Positions 41,469 to 50,814 of a stretch of DNA of 64,000 nucleotides are shown piece after piece. Source of the stretch: Pelagihabitans sp965238025 (GTDB lineage Bacteria; Bacteroidota; Bacteroidia; Flavobacteriales; Flavobacteriaceae); contig OZ250162.1 of NCBI GenBank assembly GCA_965238025.1, positions 3,596,001 to 3,660,000 of the forward strand. Reading direction: 5' to 3'. The position numbers were made by a program, and so were the translations under genes. Under the pieces are notes generated by a model that was given only the letters and a program-made list of their open reading frames with translations, had not been told where the DNA came from and did no database searches. The first letter of the stretch is position 1, and the number at the start of each line of letters is the position of its first letter.

Positions 41469-43925
41469 TTATATATGGTCCACATTATAAATAACCCGAA
41501 CACTACGATATTGGGAAATTGAATTAAAAGATTTTTCAATTCTTTTTATGCCTGATTTCAAACTATTTAAGGGTGTATTAGGGCCAATTTTCACAAGAAC
41601 ATGTTTGATGTACTGATTCCTGATTCTCGCAACTGGCGGGTATTCAGGTCCTAAAACATTACTTCCCAAGGCATTTCTAAGGGCTTTTGCAAACCATTCC
41701 GCCGCCTCATTAAGCCTATTATATTCTTTATGTTTGAACGTAATTTTTATAATCCTGTTCGCAGGAGGATATTTATATTGTTCACGGTCGTAAAGTTGCT
41801 CTGCAAACATGCCTTTGTAATCATTAGTGGATACTTGTTTCAGAATCTGATGAAACGGATTGTAGGTCTGTATAAGTACCTTTCCTCTTTTTTTGGTCCG
41901 CCCTGCCCTGCCCGCTACCTGCGTGAGCAACTGAAAGCAACGTTCATGAGCACGATAATCGGGAAAGTTTAAAAGGGAATCCGCGTTCATGATTCCCACA
42001 AGACCAACGTTTCTAAAATCCAGCCCTTTAGTGAGCATTTGTGTACCGACTAGAACATCCATTTCTTGCTGTTCAAAAGCTGTAATAATCTTCTCATAGC
42101 CATGTTTACCTCTCGTCGTATCCAAGTCCATTCGGGAAACTTTTGCGTCTGGAAATAGTTCCTTAACCTCCTTTTCAACCTGCTCTGTGCCAAAACCTTT
42201 GGTATCTAAGGTCTGGTTACCGCACGCTTGGCAACTTTCTTGCAGGGCCATATGATAACTACAATAGTGACAGCGCAACTGTTTCTTATATTGATGATAG
42301 GTAAGGCTTACGTCGCAATTAGGGCATTGTGGTGAATGACCGCAGGTGGTACATTCTAAAATTGGGGCATAACCCCGACGATTCTGAAATAAAATTATTT
42401 GTTCGCCTAAATCTAATGATTCTGTAATTTCGGCCAACAGACGTTCGGAAAAATGGCCTTTCATACGCCGTTTTCCGGCCTGTTCTTTGATATCGACCAA
42501 CTCAATTTCTGGCATCATAACATTACCAAAACGCCTATCAATGCTGGCGTAGCCATATTTTCCTGTTTGGGCATTCCTGAAGGTTTCAATACTTGGTGTT
42601 GCCGAACCTAAAAGCACATTAGATCCATGTAGATTCCCGAGCACAATGGCAGCATCCCGTGCATGATAACGGGGCGCCGGATCAAATTGTTTAAAACTAC
42701 CCTCATGTTCCTCATCAACAATAATTAATCCTAAATCTGAAAACGGGAGAAACAAGGAGGATCTAGCCCCAATAACCAACTGTGCCTTACTTCTTTTGTC
42801 AACAATATTGTTCCAAACCTCCACCCGCTCCTGTACCGTGTATTTTGAATGATATACTGATATTTTTTCACCAAAATATTCCTGTAAACGGGAAATTAAC
42901 TGTGTGGTCAGTGCAATTTCTGGTAATAAATAGAGCGCTTGCTTTCCGGATTGCAGACATTGTTCAATCAGCTGCACATAGACTTCAGTTTTTCCCGAGG
43001 AAGTTACTCCATGGAGCAGGGTCGTTTTCTTATTTTCAAAATATTGTACTATTTCCCCTAAAGCGTTTCGTTGATATTCGTTTAAATGCTTCAGTGAAGA
43101 TTCTTCCTCTGTCCCCTCATAACTAACGCGATCCGTTTGAATGTAATATTCTTCCAGCACCCCTTTCTCCACCAAAGATTTAATCACCGCCTTAGAGCCT
43201 CCGCTGGCTTGCTCCAGCTCGCTAACCTTAATTTGTTTTTGAGCGCTTGCCCGTAACTGAAAAAGGGAAAGTATTACTTGGCTCTGTTTGGGGGCTCGAG
43301 CTAATGATACCAGCAATTCTTCTAACTGCTCTTCCTTTCTGTATGGTTTTGCCAATTGCACGTAGCGCACCAACTTGGGTTTGTATTTTTCGTAGATTTC
43401 TTCCTTTAGGTGAATAATTCCTTTTTTGAGCAAACGATTTAAAACGGGAAGTACATTTTTTCGTTCCAAGATAGCGCCTACTTCGTGGACCTTAAGTACT
43501 GCTTGATGCTGTAAAGCTTCATACACTAGAAATTCATCATCCTTAAGGTCGCCTTCTATGATTTCAGCATTCTTGTTTTGCCGTATCAAGGTCTCGCTTT
43601 CCAACAAAAAAGCACTGGGCAATGCACTACGGAATACTTCCCCGATGGTACACATATAATAATCGGCGATCCATCGCCAATGTCTTAGTTGAATCTCATT
43701 TACCAAGGGGCTATCATCCAATATCTGATGAATTTCCTTGGCTTCATATACCGTAGGCGGAGTTTGATGCACCTCATGCACTAGTCCAGTATAAATTTTT
43801 GATTTTCCAAAAGGAACGGCAACACGCATGCCGGGCTGGAGAAATTGAGCCTCCTCTTTTGAAACGCTATAAGTAAATAACTTCTCTAGGGGAATAGGAA
43901 GTATAACATTTATAAAATACAGCAT
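41469..43925 (-). CDS. priA: Primosomal replication restart helicase PriA
   Basis: This 818-residue 3'-to-5' helicase restarts stalled forks by loading DnaB. The N-terminal DNA-binding domain is visible (FTYSVSKEEAQFLQPGMRVA, VPFGKSKIYTGLV). Helicase motifs include LLHGVTSSGKTEVY (Walker A), LIIVDEEHEGSFKQ (DEEH box), LGSATPSIETF and QMLTKGLDFRNVGLVGI. The zinc-binding cysteines are intact (CTTCGHSPQCPNC, CHYCSYHMALQESCQACGNQ). The length is slightly above E. coli PriA (732), as usual in this phylum. It is complete. Confidence 0.98.
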   Translation of the reverse strand: MLYFINVILPIPLEKLFTYSVSKEEAQFLQPGMRVAVPFGKSKIYTGLVHEVHQTPPTVYEAKEIHQILDDSPLVNEIQLRHWRWIADYYMCTIGEVFRSALPSAFLLESETLIRQNKNAEIIEGDLKDDEFLVYEALQHQAVLKVHEVGAILERKNVLPVLNRLLKKGIIHLKEEIYEKYKPKLVRYVQLAKPYRKEEQLEELLVSLARAPKQSQVILSLFQLRASAQKQIKVSELEQASGGSKAVIKSLVEKGVLEEYYIQTDRVSYEGTEEESSLKHLNEYQRNALGEIVQYFENKKTTLLHGVTSSGKTEVYVQLIEQCLQSGKQALYLLPEIALTTQLISRLQEYFGEKISVYHSKYTVQERVEVWNNIVDKRSKAQLVIGARSSLFLPFSDLGLIIVDEEHEGSFKQFDPAPRYHARDAAIVLGNLHGSNVLLGSATPSIETFRNAQTGKYGYASIDRRFGNVMMPEIELVDIKEQAGKRRMKGHFSERLLAEITESLDLGEQIILFQNRRGYAPILECTTCGHSPQCPNCDVSLTYHQYKKQLRCHYCSYHMALQESCQACGNQTLDTKGFGTEQVEKEVKELFPDAKVSRMDLDTTRGKHGYEKIITAFEQQEMDVLVGTQMLTKGLDFRNVGLVGIMNADSLLNFPDYRAHERCFQLLTQVAGRAGRTKKRGKVLIQTYNPFHQILKQVSTNDYKGMFAEQLYDREQYKYPPANRIIKITFKHKEYNRLNEAAEWFAKALRNALGSNVLGPEYPPVARIRNQYIKHVLVKIGPNTPLNSLKSGIKRIEKSFNSISQYRSVRVIYNVDHI

Positions 43926-43937
43926 AATTATTGTGCG

Positions 43938-44375
43938 CTAACCATCAACCCTGACCCAAGTTTGGGTGCGGTAAATAAAAGCGAGGTATCCACGTACTTT
44001 AAGTTCATCTAAATTTTCTGGATTCAACCAAATCTTACAACGAAAGGTCATGGCCTGCTCCGGATCAAATAACGTATCGCCCTTATATATACCATCTCCC
44101 CTATGTTCTGCACCGTCTATAATCTGCATACCAACCACGGGCTTATCCTTTAGATCCCCATCACATTTGGTGCACAGGGAATTTTCCTTGCCTTCTTCTA
44201 CTATTTGAAGCACTTTGCCATACATCTTACCATCTAGTTCGTAAATATCTATAATCGCCTTAGGGTTCCCTGTTCGGTCGTCAATGGTTTTCCATTTTCC
44301 GAAGATACTTTGACTATTTCCAACAGAAACGGTCAAAATTAAAATCATCAATGTGAGCCTATTTCGTAATTCCAT
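43938..44375 (-). CDS. DUF2147 family exported protein
   Basis: This 145-residue protein has a signal peptide (about 1-21) and the DUF2147 pattern: FGKWKTIDDRTGNPKAIIDI, YELDGKMYGKVLQI, a CxxC pair in SLCTKCDGDLKDKPVVGM and LDELKVRGYLAFIYRTQTWV. The fold is a small lipocalin-like beta barrel in the periplasm; the function is unknown. Its 5' end overlaps the 3' end of the YihY-type gene by 17 bp, so they are cotranscribed. Confidence 0.88.
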   Translation of the reverse strand: MELRNRLTLMILILTVSVGNSQSIFGKWKTIDDRTGNPKAIIDIYELDGKMYGKVLQIVEEGKENSLCTKCDGDLKDKPVVGMQIIDGAEHRGDGIYKGDTLFDPEQAMTFRCKIWLNPENLDELKVRGYLAFIYRTQTWVRVDG

Positions 44376-45339
44376 CTTTTTTATAGTTTTTCCGCAACCA
44401 GTTTAAGGATGCATTTAACTCAAATCCGAGCAATAGTATATTTGAATTTAACCAGATATATACCATTAATATCAATAATCCGCCCAAAGCACCATATAGT
44501 TCGTTGTATCTTGCGAACTTCTCAACATAAACCCCAAATAGATAAGAGGTTAAAATAAACAGAATCGTTGTCATCAAGGCGCCTACCGAAAAAAACCTAG
44601 CCTGTTTTCCTTCAGCGGTGCCAAAATAGTAAAGTATTGCGGTGGTCAAATACGAAAGTATAATAAAGAAAAGGAATTTCGCAATCTTCACTCCCCTAAC
44701 GTCTCCTTCACCCAATACATAACCACCTGTTCGGGCGGCAAACTCGTTCAAATACCCGATAACATATACTTCAAAATACACATAGGCTACAAAACCGAGA
44801 ATAATCAAAATAGAGAGCACCAGCCCAACCATTAGGGCATACAAATATTGTCTGAAAAAATTCCGTGTCAGATTCACATGATAGGAGTTTTCAAATCCGC
44901 CGAAAATGGCATTTACCCCATTCGCCATTAAAAATATAGATATCAAAAAAGATGATGATAATAGTCCCCCTCTTTTTTGATCTTTTATCTGTTGAAAGAT
45001 TTCCCCAAAATAGTCGCCGGTAGCTGTTGGCAAAAAAGATTCTAGAAACGCCAGGAATTCCGTATCAAAATTTGCGTTTTCGATACTGATATACGAAACC
45101 AAAAATGGAACCAATGTGACCATAAATATCAAAAGCGGAAATAAGGCCATAAAAAGACTAAAGGCAATGGAGCTGGCTCTTGTAGAAACTGCCCCTTGTA
45201 TAATGCCCCGTATGTACATTTCTGATAAATCGTAAATGGAAAGGCCTTCAAAACCGGGTAACCGAATAGTTTTCAGTACACGAACAACCCAATTGACAAT
45301 TGGGATTTTTTCGAGCTTCTTTTCAATTTCAACCGACAT
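44359..45339 (-). CDS. YihY/BrkB family inner-membrane protein
   Basis: This 326-residue protein has about six transmembrane segments. The family signature is clear: TRASSIAFSLFMALFPLLIF (first helix), FGGFENSYHVNLTRNFFRQY and YGALGGLLILMVYIWLNSNI with LLGFELNASL at the end. The family was once called ribonuclease BN but is a membrane protein of uncertain, possibly transport, function. It starts 1 base before the end of nadC, forming a minus-strand operon nadC - yihY-like - DUF2147 and perhaps priA. Confidence 0.9.
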   Translation of the reverse strand: MSVEIEKKLEKIPIVNWVVRVLKTIRLPGFEGLSIYDLSEMYIRGIIQGAVSTRASSIAFSLFMALFPLLIFMVTLVPFLVSYISIENANFDTEFLAFLESFLPTATGDYFGEIFQQIKDQKRGGLLSSSFLISIFLMANGVNAIFGGFENSYHVNLTRNFFRQYLYALMVGLVLSILIILGFVAYVYFEVYVIGYLNEFAARTGGYVLGEGDVRGVKIAKFLFFIILSYLTTAILYYFGTAEGKQARFFSVGALMTTILFILTSYLFGVYVEKFARYNELYGALGGLLILMVYIWLNSNILLLGFELNASLNWLRKNYKKDGITK

Positions 45340-46197
45340 TTAAACGGCTTTTAGACTCAGGTCCATATTGTAAACGGAATGTGTTAGTGCGCCCGAAGAA
45401 ATATAGTCCACACCACATTCGGCATAATTTCTAAGTGTTTTTTCATTAATGTTTCCTGAGGATTCGGTTAGACACTGATCTCCGATCAGCTTTACCGCCT
45501 CCCGGGTTTGTTCGTAGTCAAAATTGTCTAACAAAATGCGATATACCCCCTCGGATGCCAAAATTTTCCTTACCTCCCCTAAGCTTCTGGCCTCTACGAT
45601 TATTTTCAGATCGCGACCTGTTTCTTGCAGGTATGCGTTGGTTTTGGCAATTGCTTTATTGACCCCTCCGGCAAAATCAATATGATTGTCTTTCAACATT
45701 ATCATATCGTATAACGCAAAACGGTGATTCTCCCCTCCTCCGATTTTAACGGCCCATTTCTCCAGAGCGCGCAATCCTGGGGTTGTTTTTCTAGTGTCCA
45801 ATATTTTCGTACCTGTACCGTCCAACAATTTTACAAAAGATTGTGTTTTAGTAGCAATGGCACTCATTCGCTGCATAGCATTTAATACCAGGCGTTCGGC
45901 TTTTAATATACTTTGAGAACTCCCTTCAACATAAAAAACAATATCCCCGTACTTTACCTGAGATCCATCTTCAATCAGGGTTTCAATCCTCATATCATCA
46001 TCAACAAAGTTGAATACTTTTTTGGCGAATTCGACCCCGGCAATAATGCCGTTGTCCTTTACCAGTAATTTTGCCTTGCCCTTGGCGGAAGACGGAATAC
46101 AGGCCAAAGAACTATGATCACCATCACCCACATCTTCACGAATGGCATTTTTTATGATATTTTCTACTTCAAAATCGAATTGTTCCTCTGAAATCAT
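45340..46197 (-). CDS. nadC: Nicotinate-nucleotide pyrophosphorylase (carboxylating)
   Basis: This 285-residue enzyme makes nicotinate mononucleotide from quinolinate and PRPP in NAD synthesis. Conserved blocks: REDVGDGDHSSLACIPSSAK, KAERLVLNAMQRMSAIATKT, LDTRKTTPGLRALEKWAVKI, GGGENHRFALYDMIMLKDNH and the C-terminal ESSGNINEKTLRNYAECGVD. All substrate-binding Arg/Lys/His residues in these motifs are present. It is the first gene of the minus-strand operon. Confidence 0.97.
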   Translation of the reverse strand: MISEEQFDFEVENIIKNAIREDVGDGDHSSLACIPSSAKGKAKLLVKDNGIIAGVEFAKKVFNFVDDDMRIETLIEDGSQVKYGDIVFYVEGSSQSILKAERLVLNAMQRMSAIATKTQSFVKLLDGTGTKILDTRKTTPGLRALEKWAVKIGGGENHRFALYDMIMLKDNHIDFAGGVNKAIAKTNAYLQETGRDLKIIVEARSLGEVRKILASEGVYRILLDNFDYEQTREAVKLIGDQCLTESSGNINEKTLRNYAECGVDYISSGALTHSVYNMDLSLKAV

Positions 46198-46268
46198 TGC
46201 TGCATTTTAGTTGTTCGCTAATTTAAGAAAAACAAATCCCAATCAAGAAATTCATTTAACTTTGAGCT

Positions 46269-46742
46269 ATGACCATTCAAGTTATAGCCATTGGAAAAAC
46301 AGATAGTAAATCGTTGCAAAACTTAATCTCAGAATATGAAAAGAGATTGAAGCACTACATTAAATTTCAACTGGAAATAATTCCCGATATTAAAAATTCT
46401 AAAAACCTTTCGGAGGGGCAACAAAAGGTGAAGGAAGGTGAACTCATCTTAAAAAAATTGAACAGTTCCGATATTTTGGTACTACTGGATGAAAATGGAA
46501 AGCAATTCGATTCTATTGAATTTTCAGGGTATTTACAGAAAAAAATGAATGCGGGCACAAAAAAATTAGTTTTAGCCATTGGTGGCCCCCATGGTTTTAG
46601 TGAAAACGTCTACCAAAAGGCGCAGGGAAAAATAAGTCTGTCAAAAATGACATTCTCCCATCAAATGATTCGACTGTTTATCGTGGAGCAAATCTATAGG
46701 GCGTTTACAATCCTTAAAAACGAACCCTATCATCATAGGTAG
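46269..46742 (+). CDS. rlmH: 23S rRNA (pseudouridine1915-N3)-methyltransferase RlmH
   Basis: This 157-residue SPOUT methyltransferase modifies pseudouridine 1915 in helix 69 of 23S rRNA. The motifs LVLLDENGKQFDSIEFSGYL, LVLAIGGPHGFSENVY and the C-terminal SKMTFSHQMIRLFIVEQIYR then AFTILKNEPYHHR are diagnostic. Length is normal. A TAACTTTG octamer ends 4 bp before its ATG, too close to serve as a standard promoter unless the mRNA is leaderless. Confidence 0.97.
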   Translation: MTIQVIAIGKTDSKSLQNLISEYEKRLKHYIKFQLEIIPDIKNSKNLSEGQQKVKEGELILKKLNSSDILVLLDENGKQFDSIEFSGYLQKKMNAGTKKLVLAIGGPHGFSENVYQKAQGKISLSKMTFSHQMIRLFIVEQIYRAFTILKNEPYHHR

Positions 46743-46802
46743 CAAAAAAAGGTAGGCGCTACGAAATCAGAAATATAAAAACCCTAGCTGGTATTTTCCC
46801 TC

Positions 46803-48695
46803 TTAATACAATACCCTAAATTTAATTGTATTATCTACTTTCTTGAGTGCCTTGATAACTTCCTTATTATATTCTTTGTCCAAGTCACTGATTACATAAC
46901 CCACCTCGCTGTCAGTAGAAAGGTATTGCCCCGTAATGTTCATCTCATACTTGGCCAGAACCTCGTTTATTTTTGCCATAACCCCAGGAACGTTTTTATG
47001 AATGTGAAGGAATCTATGGGCATTTGATTGCTTTGGCAAGCGAATATTGGGGAAGTTTACCGCATCAACGGTATTTCCAGAATTAATGTAATCCATAATC
47101 TTATTGGGCACAAAATCGGCTATATTACGCTGAGCTTCCTCCGTACTACCCCCAATATGTGGAGTAAGGATTACGTTCGACAGGCCTTGCAGTTCCGTAA
47201 AGAACCCCCCATTGGCGCGTGGCTCTTCCGGGTACACATCAATTGCTGCACCACTTAGTTTACCACTTTTAAGAGCAGTCGCTAAGGCTTTTATATCAAC
47301 CACAAAACCTCTTGATAGGTTTATCAACATGGCCCCACTTTTCATTTGATTAATTTCCCGTTCGCCAATAAAATCTTTGTTCACTTTATTATCATCTACG
47401 TGCAGGGTTACAACATCGGAGACATTGAGTAAATTTTCAAGTGTATTGCATCTGGTAGCATTGCCAAGGGCTAGTTTATCATTTACATCGTAATAATAAA
47501 CGCGCATGCCTATTGCCTCGGCCAATACAGAAAGTTGTTTTCCAATATTTCCGTAACCGATAATGCCCAGGTTTTTGCCCCGTACTTCCCTAGACCCAAC
47601 GGCCGTCTTTTGCCATTGTCCTTCATGTAGTTCAGTGCTTCTTGGGAAGATAGTTCTCATTAGCATAATAATATGGCCTATTGCCAACTCAACTACGGAT
47701 CGCGTATTACTATAGGGAGCATTGAAAACGATAACACCCTTCTTTTTCGAACTTGCCAAATCTATTTGAGTAGTACCTATACAAAAGGCGCCTATAACCA
47801 ACAACTTGTTGGCTGCTTCCAATACTTTTTGGGTGACTTGCGTTTTTGAACGTATTCCCAGTACATGAACTCCCTTTATTTTTGCGATTAGTTCATCTTC
47901 CGGTAGGCTATGTTTTACCAACTCTACTGAAAAACCGTCTTCGGAAAGGTTTTCAAAGGCATCCGGATGCACATTTTCAAGCAACAAGATCTTAATCCTG
48001 TTCTTCGGATAAGAAATGTTTCTTGGTAAATCATTCACATATAAAAACTCATCAAGATTGGGCGTTACATGGTCGGCATTGTCGGCCGCTTTCTCGCGAT
48101 GCACATTCTCAGTATACGCAAAAAACTTGTGCGCAATACCAGCTTCTCGCATTACGTAGTCGCTGTAACCATCGCCAATAACCTGTACCTCGCCGTCCAG
48201 GTTCATTTGTTTTAAACACTCTATTTTACCGTTGTGCTGGGATAGCGGATTCTCCTCATCAAAACCGATGATATTTTCCTCTTCATCAAATTTGAAAGTA
48301 TTTGCATACACCCGGTCCGATGGGATATTATATTCTTCAACAATAGGGTCGATAAATTCTTTGAATCCACATGAAATCACATAGATGTCATCTGAGTACT
48401 TTTGAAAAAAGTCTTTGTTGGATGCTATGGATTTCGAAATTTTATGTCTTAGCTGCGCAACCAAACCGTCAAGATCCGATTTGTTGGCCTTCAATAGCTT
48501 GATCCGTCTTTCTAAAGATTCAGTAAATGAAATGTCGCCATCTATTCCCAGATTGGTGATTTTCTGAATTTCATCTACAATTTCGTCCTTGTTTGATTTT
48601 CCCTTCAAGGTCATCTCGGCCAAGACATCCAAAGCCTCGACCCTGGTCAGCGTACTATCAAAATCAAAAACATACTTCCTGCTCACAGCAATCAT
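46803..48695 (-). CDS. serA: Fused phosphoserine phosphatase and D-3-phosphoglycerate dehydrogenase (SerB-SerA)
   Basis: This 630-residue protein has three parts. Residues about 1-215 are a HAD phosphatase of the SerB type (FDFDSTLTR with Asp11 and Asp13; VIGDGYSDYVMREAG for the metal site). Residues about 235-545 are a phosphoglycerate dehydrogenase (NAD motif LGIIGYGNIGKQL, LINLSRGFVVD, catalytic His in TPHIGGSTEEAQRNIADFV). Residues about 555-630 are an ACT domain (HIHKNVPGVMAKINEVLAKY). The fusion joins the first and last steps of serine synthesis (the transaminase SerC lies between them). The ACT domain suggests feedback by serine. Confidence 0.92.
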   Translation of the reverse strand: MIAVSRKYVFDFDSTLTRVEALDVLAEMTLKGKSNKDEIVDEIQKITNLGIDGDISFTESLERRIKLLKANKSDLDGLVAQLRHKISKSIASNKDFFQKYSDDIYVISCGFKEFIDPIVEEYNIPSDRVYANTFKFDEEENIIGFDEENPLSQHNGKIECLKQMNLDGEVQVIGDGYSDYVMREAGIAHKFFAYTENVHREKAADNADHVTPNLDEFLYVNDLPRNISYPKNRIKILLLENVHPDAFENLSEDGFSVELVKHSLPEDELIAKIKGVHVLGIRSKTQVTQKVLEAANKLLVIGAFCIGTTQIDLASSKKKGVIVFNAPYSNTRSVVELAIGHIIMLMRTIFPRSTELHEGQWQKTAVGSREVRGKNLGIIGYGNIGKQLSVLAEAIGMRVYYYDVNDKLALGNATRCNTLENLLNVSDVVTLHVDDNKVNKDFIGEREINQMKSGAMLINLSRGFVVDIKALATALKSGKLSGAAIDVYPEEPRANGGFFTELQGLSNVILTPHIGGSTEEAQRNIADFVPNKIMDYINSGNTVDAVNFPNIRLPKQSNAHRFLHIHKNVPGVMAKINEVLAKYEMNITGQYLSTDSEVGYVISDLDKEYNKEVIKALKKVDNTIKFRVLY

Positions 48696-48918
48696 ATTTA
48701 TACAATTAAAGGCTAAAAATATAAATTAAATCACTGTAGATGTGGAGAACGATCTCAAAATTCCCCTATGCAGCGAAATCACATACTTTTTATAGGAATT
48801 TCGTTTTTTAAAGCCTTAATAATTATTGATTTCGTAAGTACAGGTCGTGCGCCAAAAGATCAAATGGTTTAAAATTTGTAAACAATATGTATCAGGTCTG
48901 GCTGTAGTTGTATTTATC

Positions 48919-49617
48919 TTACGACTTTATATAAAATAGCCCTGCGACAATAGCTAGTCCAAAACTCATTAAGGTACCTATTAAAATGTACTCGGTCAAC
49001 TTTCTATTGTTACTGTCTTTAAGGTCGTTAAATCGAAAAACGGATTTTGCGGCAATTAACAAACCGATGCTGGCCCAGTTTCCCAAAACTATAAAAGTCA
49101 GGACAAAAAGACGTTCGATCATACCTATGTACTTTCCAGCATTGGGGAGCGATTCATGATCTATATCTATCTGCGCCGCCATTCTTTCCAACAATTTGCC
49201 CATGATAATTGCAGCCGGAAAGGTTACAAAAAAACCTGTGGTAACCAAGGGCCAATCTATTTGCTCAAAAAGTGAAATGGTGTGTGGCCATAGATTGGTA
49301 TAATAAGCGCAGCAATAGAGTACTAGTAAGTGCAGTAACTGGTCTATAAAAAAAGGAACGTTGGCATGTTTAAAAAGTGGCGTACTATATAGTTTCATGA
49401 GATCTATAATGTAATGAGAAACCATAATGAGCAAACCTATTTTCCAATAGCTCAAATCCCACAATAACAACATGGTCACCAAAAAATGAAGTATTACATG
49501 AAAGTATAAGTATTTTGATTTTACTTTATGCTTTTCTTTATGCGCTACCCATGAACTGGGTTGTAACAAAAAATCCCCTATAAGGTGGGCCAATACTAAT
49601 TTTACAAAAATGCTCAT
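48919..49617 (-). CDS. DUF3307 integral membrane protein
   Basis: This 232-residue protein has about six hydrophobic helices. It opens with LVLAHLIGDFLLQPSSWVAH and has the histidine-containing HVILHFLVTMLLLW and MVSHYIIDLMKLY motifs, the DUF3307 pattern (HLxxDFxxQ followed by H...H and HxxxD), which could bind a metal within the membrane. The role is unknown. It overlaps the SatD-like gene by 4 bp (49614-49617), so the pair is translationally coupled. Such SatD/DUF3307 pairs recur in Bacteroidota. Confidence 0.85.
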   Translation of the reverse strand: MSIFVKLVLAHLIGDFLLQPSSWVAHKEKHKVKSKYLYFHVILHFLVTMLLLWDLSYWKIGLLIMVSHYIIDLMKLYSTPLFKHANVPFFIDQLLHLLVLYCCAYYTNLWPHTISLFEQIDWPLVTTGFFVTFPAAIIMGKLLERMAAQIDIDHESLPNAGKYIGMIERLFVLTFIVLGNWASIGLLIAAKSVFRFNDLKDSNNRKLTEYILIGTLMSFGLAIVAGLFYIKS

Positions 49618-50225
49618 GTGGCAATTTCTTTAACGATTTTAGTGTAATACCCTAATAGCTCAAAAACAAGATCTAAACGGGCTCTTTTTTGTCGTTGGCT
49701 TACCGCCGACTGTTGAATACCAAGTTTTTTGGCAATTTCTTTTTGTGATGCTGTAGGGTTTTCCAAGACCATTGCTACAATTTCTGCAGATACGGTGCTC
49801 CAGGAATCTATAAAATCTAATGCTAGTTTTAGAATTAAGTTAAGGGTATCATCATAAAACCCATCGCCAGTAGCGATTGTGAGTGTATTTTTATCTTCTT
49901 TGAGCGATTCAAAGGTGCGTCCTGAGCGGCGGTAAGCAGGACCATTAGATTCACTAACACCATTGCCTATAAAGGTAATTTCACCCAGCCCAATGCCCAT
50001 ACGTACATCAAGCCCTTTAATAGATTTCATTAGTGCCTTAATGTGTATTGCAATTTCGAGGGCTTTTGACAACGGCACCTTAAGCTGGAACTCATCACCA
50101 CGATACACCTCCCAGTCTTCTGGAGATTCTCCTAAACCGGATAAATATTTCTTTAAGCTGGACAACCAATTTGCGTTAGGCTGATGCTCTGAATTTATAA
50201 TATCTCCTGTTATAATTGCTTGCAT
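49614..50225 (-). CDS. SatD-family protein with C-terminal helix-turn-helix
   Basis: This 203-residue protein's N-terminal part (about 1-140) resembles the SatD family: MQAIITGDIINSEH, WEVYRGDEFQLKVP, IKGLDVRMGIGLGEITFIG and GPAYRRSGRTFESLK. This is a fold related to nucleotide cyclase/GGDEF-like domains, but the metal-binding acidic pair is not obvious. The C-terminal part (about 150-203) is a HTH, ENPTASQKEIAKKLGIQQSA then VSQRQKRARLDLVFELLG. It probably senses a signal and represses its own operon, whose leader holds repeated GCTAATA sites. It is coupled to the DUF3307 gene. Confidence 0.8.
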   Translation of the reverse strand: MQAIITGDIINSEHQPNANWLSSLKKYLSGLGESPEDWEVYRGDEFQLKVPLSKALEIAIHIKALMKSIKGLDVRMGIGLGEITFIGNGVSESNGPAYRRSGRTFESLKEDKNTLTIATGDGFYDDTLNLILKLALDFIDSWSTVSAEIVAMVLENPTASQKEIAKKLGIQQSAVSQRQKRARLDLVFELLGYYTKIVKEIAT

Positions 50226-50242
50226 GATATATTATCTAAAAT

Positions 50243-50335
50243 GCTAATATATGCATTTATAAGTAAATACGCTAATATTTTATATTTATAATCCTTTTTA
50301 CTTATAAAGCATAGTTATAAGCAAAGTCGCTAATA
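50243..50335 (-). promoter_or_regulatory. Repeated operator-like sites upstream of the satD-like gene
   Basis: GCTAATA occurs three times (50243-50249, 50271-50277, 50329-50335). Two copies belong to a 21-base repeat beginning TTATAAG (50257-50277 and 50315-50335, 18 of 21 identical, starts 58 bp apart). A further inverted ACTTATAA lies at about 50300-50307. The cluster fills the gap between the satD-like start and the next gene end, which suits autoregulation by the HTH of that protein. Confidence 0.6.
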
Positions 50336-50337
50336 GC

Positions 50338-50790
50338 TTAGAACCATCTTCTAACCTTTAAGCAGTACTGCTGGTATTCTTTTCCGAAAAGAACATTCAA
50401 AGCTCTTTCTTCCGGTATAATTTGAAAGTGGTTCATATACGATACAAAACCAGCTGCCAATAAACTATTAAAAGCATTTCCTAGCCAAATACCCCAAGCT
50501 AATAGTACTAGTAACATTCCCAAATACATCGGATTTCGGCTAAATCTGTATAATCCATTTGTAACCAATTTACTAGCCTTAGTCGGAACTGACGGATCGA
50601 TTGTTGTCTTTGATCTAAAAAATTGTAAAAGCGCCAATACACCAATCACCATCGCCAAAATCAATAATACAATTATCAGATACCATCTGCCGAAAAATTC
50701 AAAATAACCAACGGGTAGGAATTTGGCTAAAATGTACATCAAGCCGGAAAAGACAAGAACAATTATAATAGGAGGTAATTTTAAACGCAT
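50338..50790 (-). CDS. Isoprenylcysteine carboxyl methyltransferase-like membrane protein
   Basis: This 150-residue protein has four transmembrane helices and the ICMT/PEMT signature NGLYRFSRNPMYLGMLLVLL with PEERALNVLFGKEYQQYCLK and a terminal VRRWF. In this fold the RNPxY and Glu-Glu positions bind S-adenosylmethionine at the membrane. Bacterial homologues methylate unknown lipids or small molecules. It is transcribed divergently from rdgB, 24 bp apart, and downstream of it lies the operator-like cluster of the satD-like gene. Confidence 0.87.
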   Translation of the reverse strand: MRLKLPPIIIVLVFSGLMYILAKFLPVGYFEFFGRWYLIIVLLILAMVIGVLALLQFFRSKTTIDPSVPTKASKLVTNGLYRFSRNPMYLGMLLVLLAWGIWLGNAFNSLLAAGFVSYMNHFQIIPEERALNVLFGKEYQQYCLKVRRWF

Positions 50791-50814
50791 TCCGTAAAAT
50801 TAGTACTTTTAACC

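Noticed and set aside
46257..46264. TAACTTTG as the rlmH promoter
   Set aside because: It ends 4 bp before the ATG, so transcription would begin inside the gene; no -33 element.
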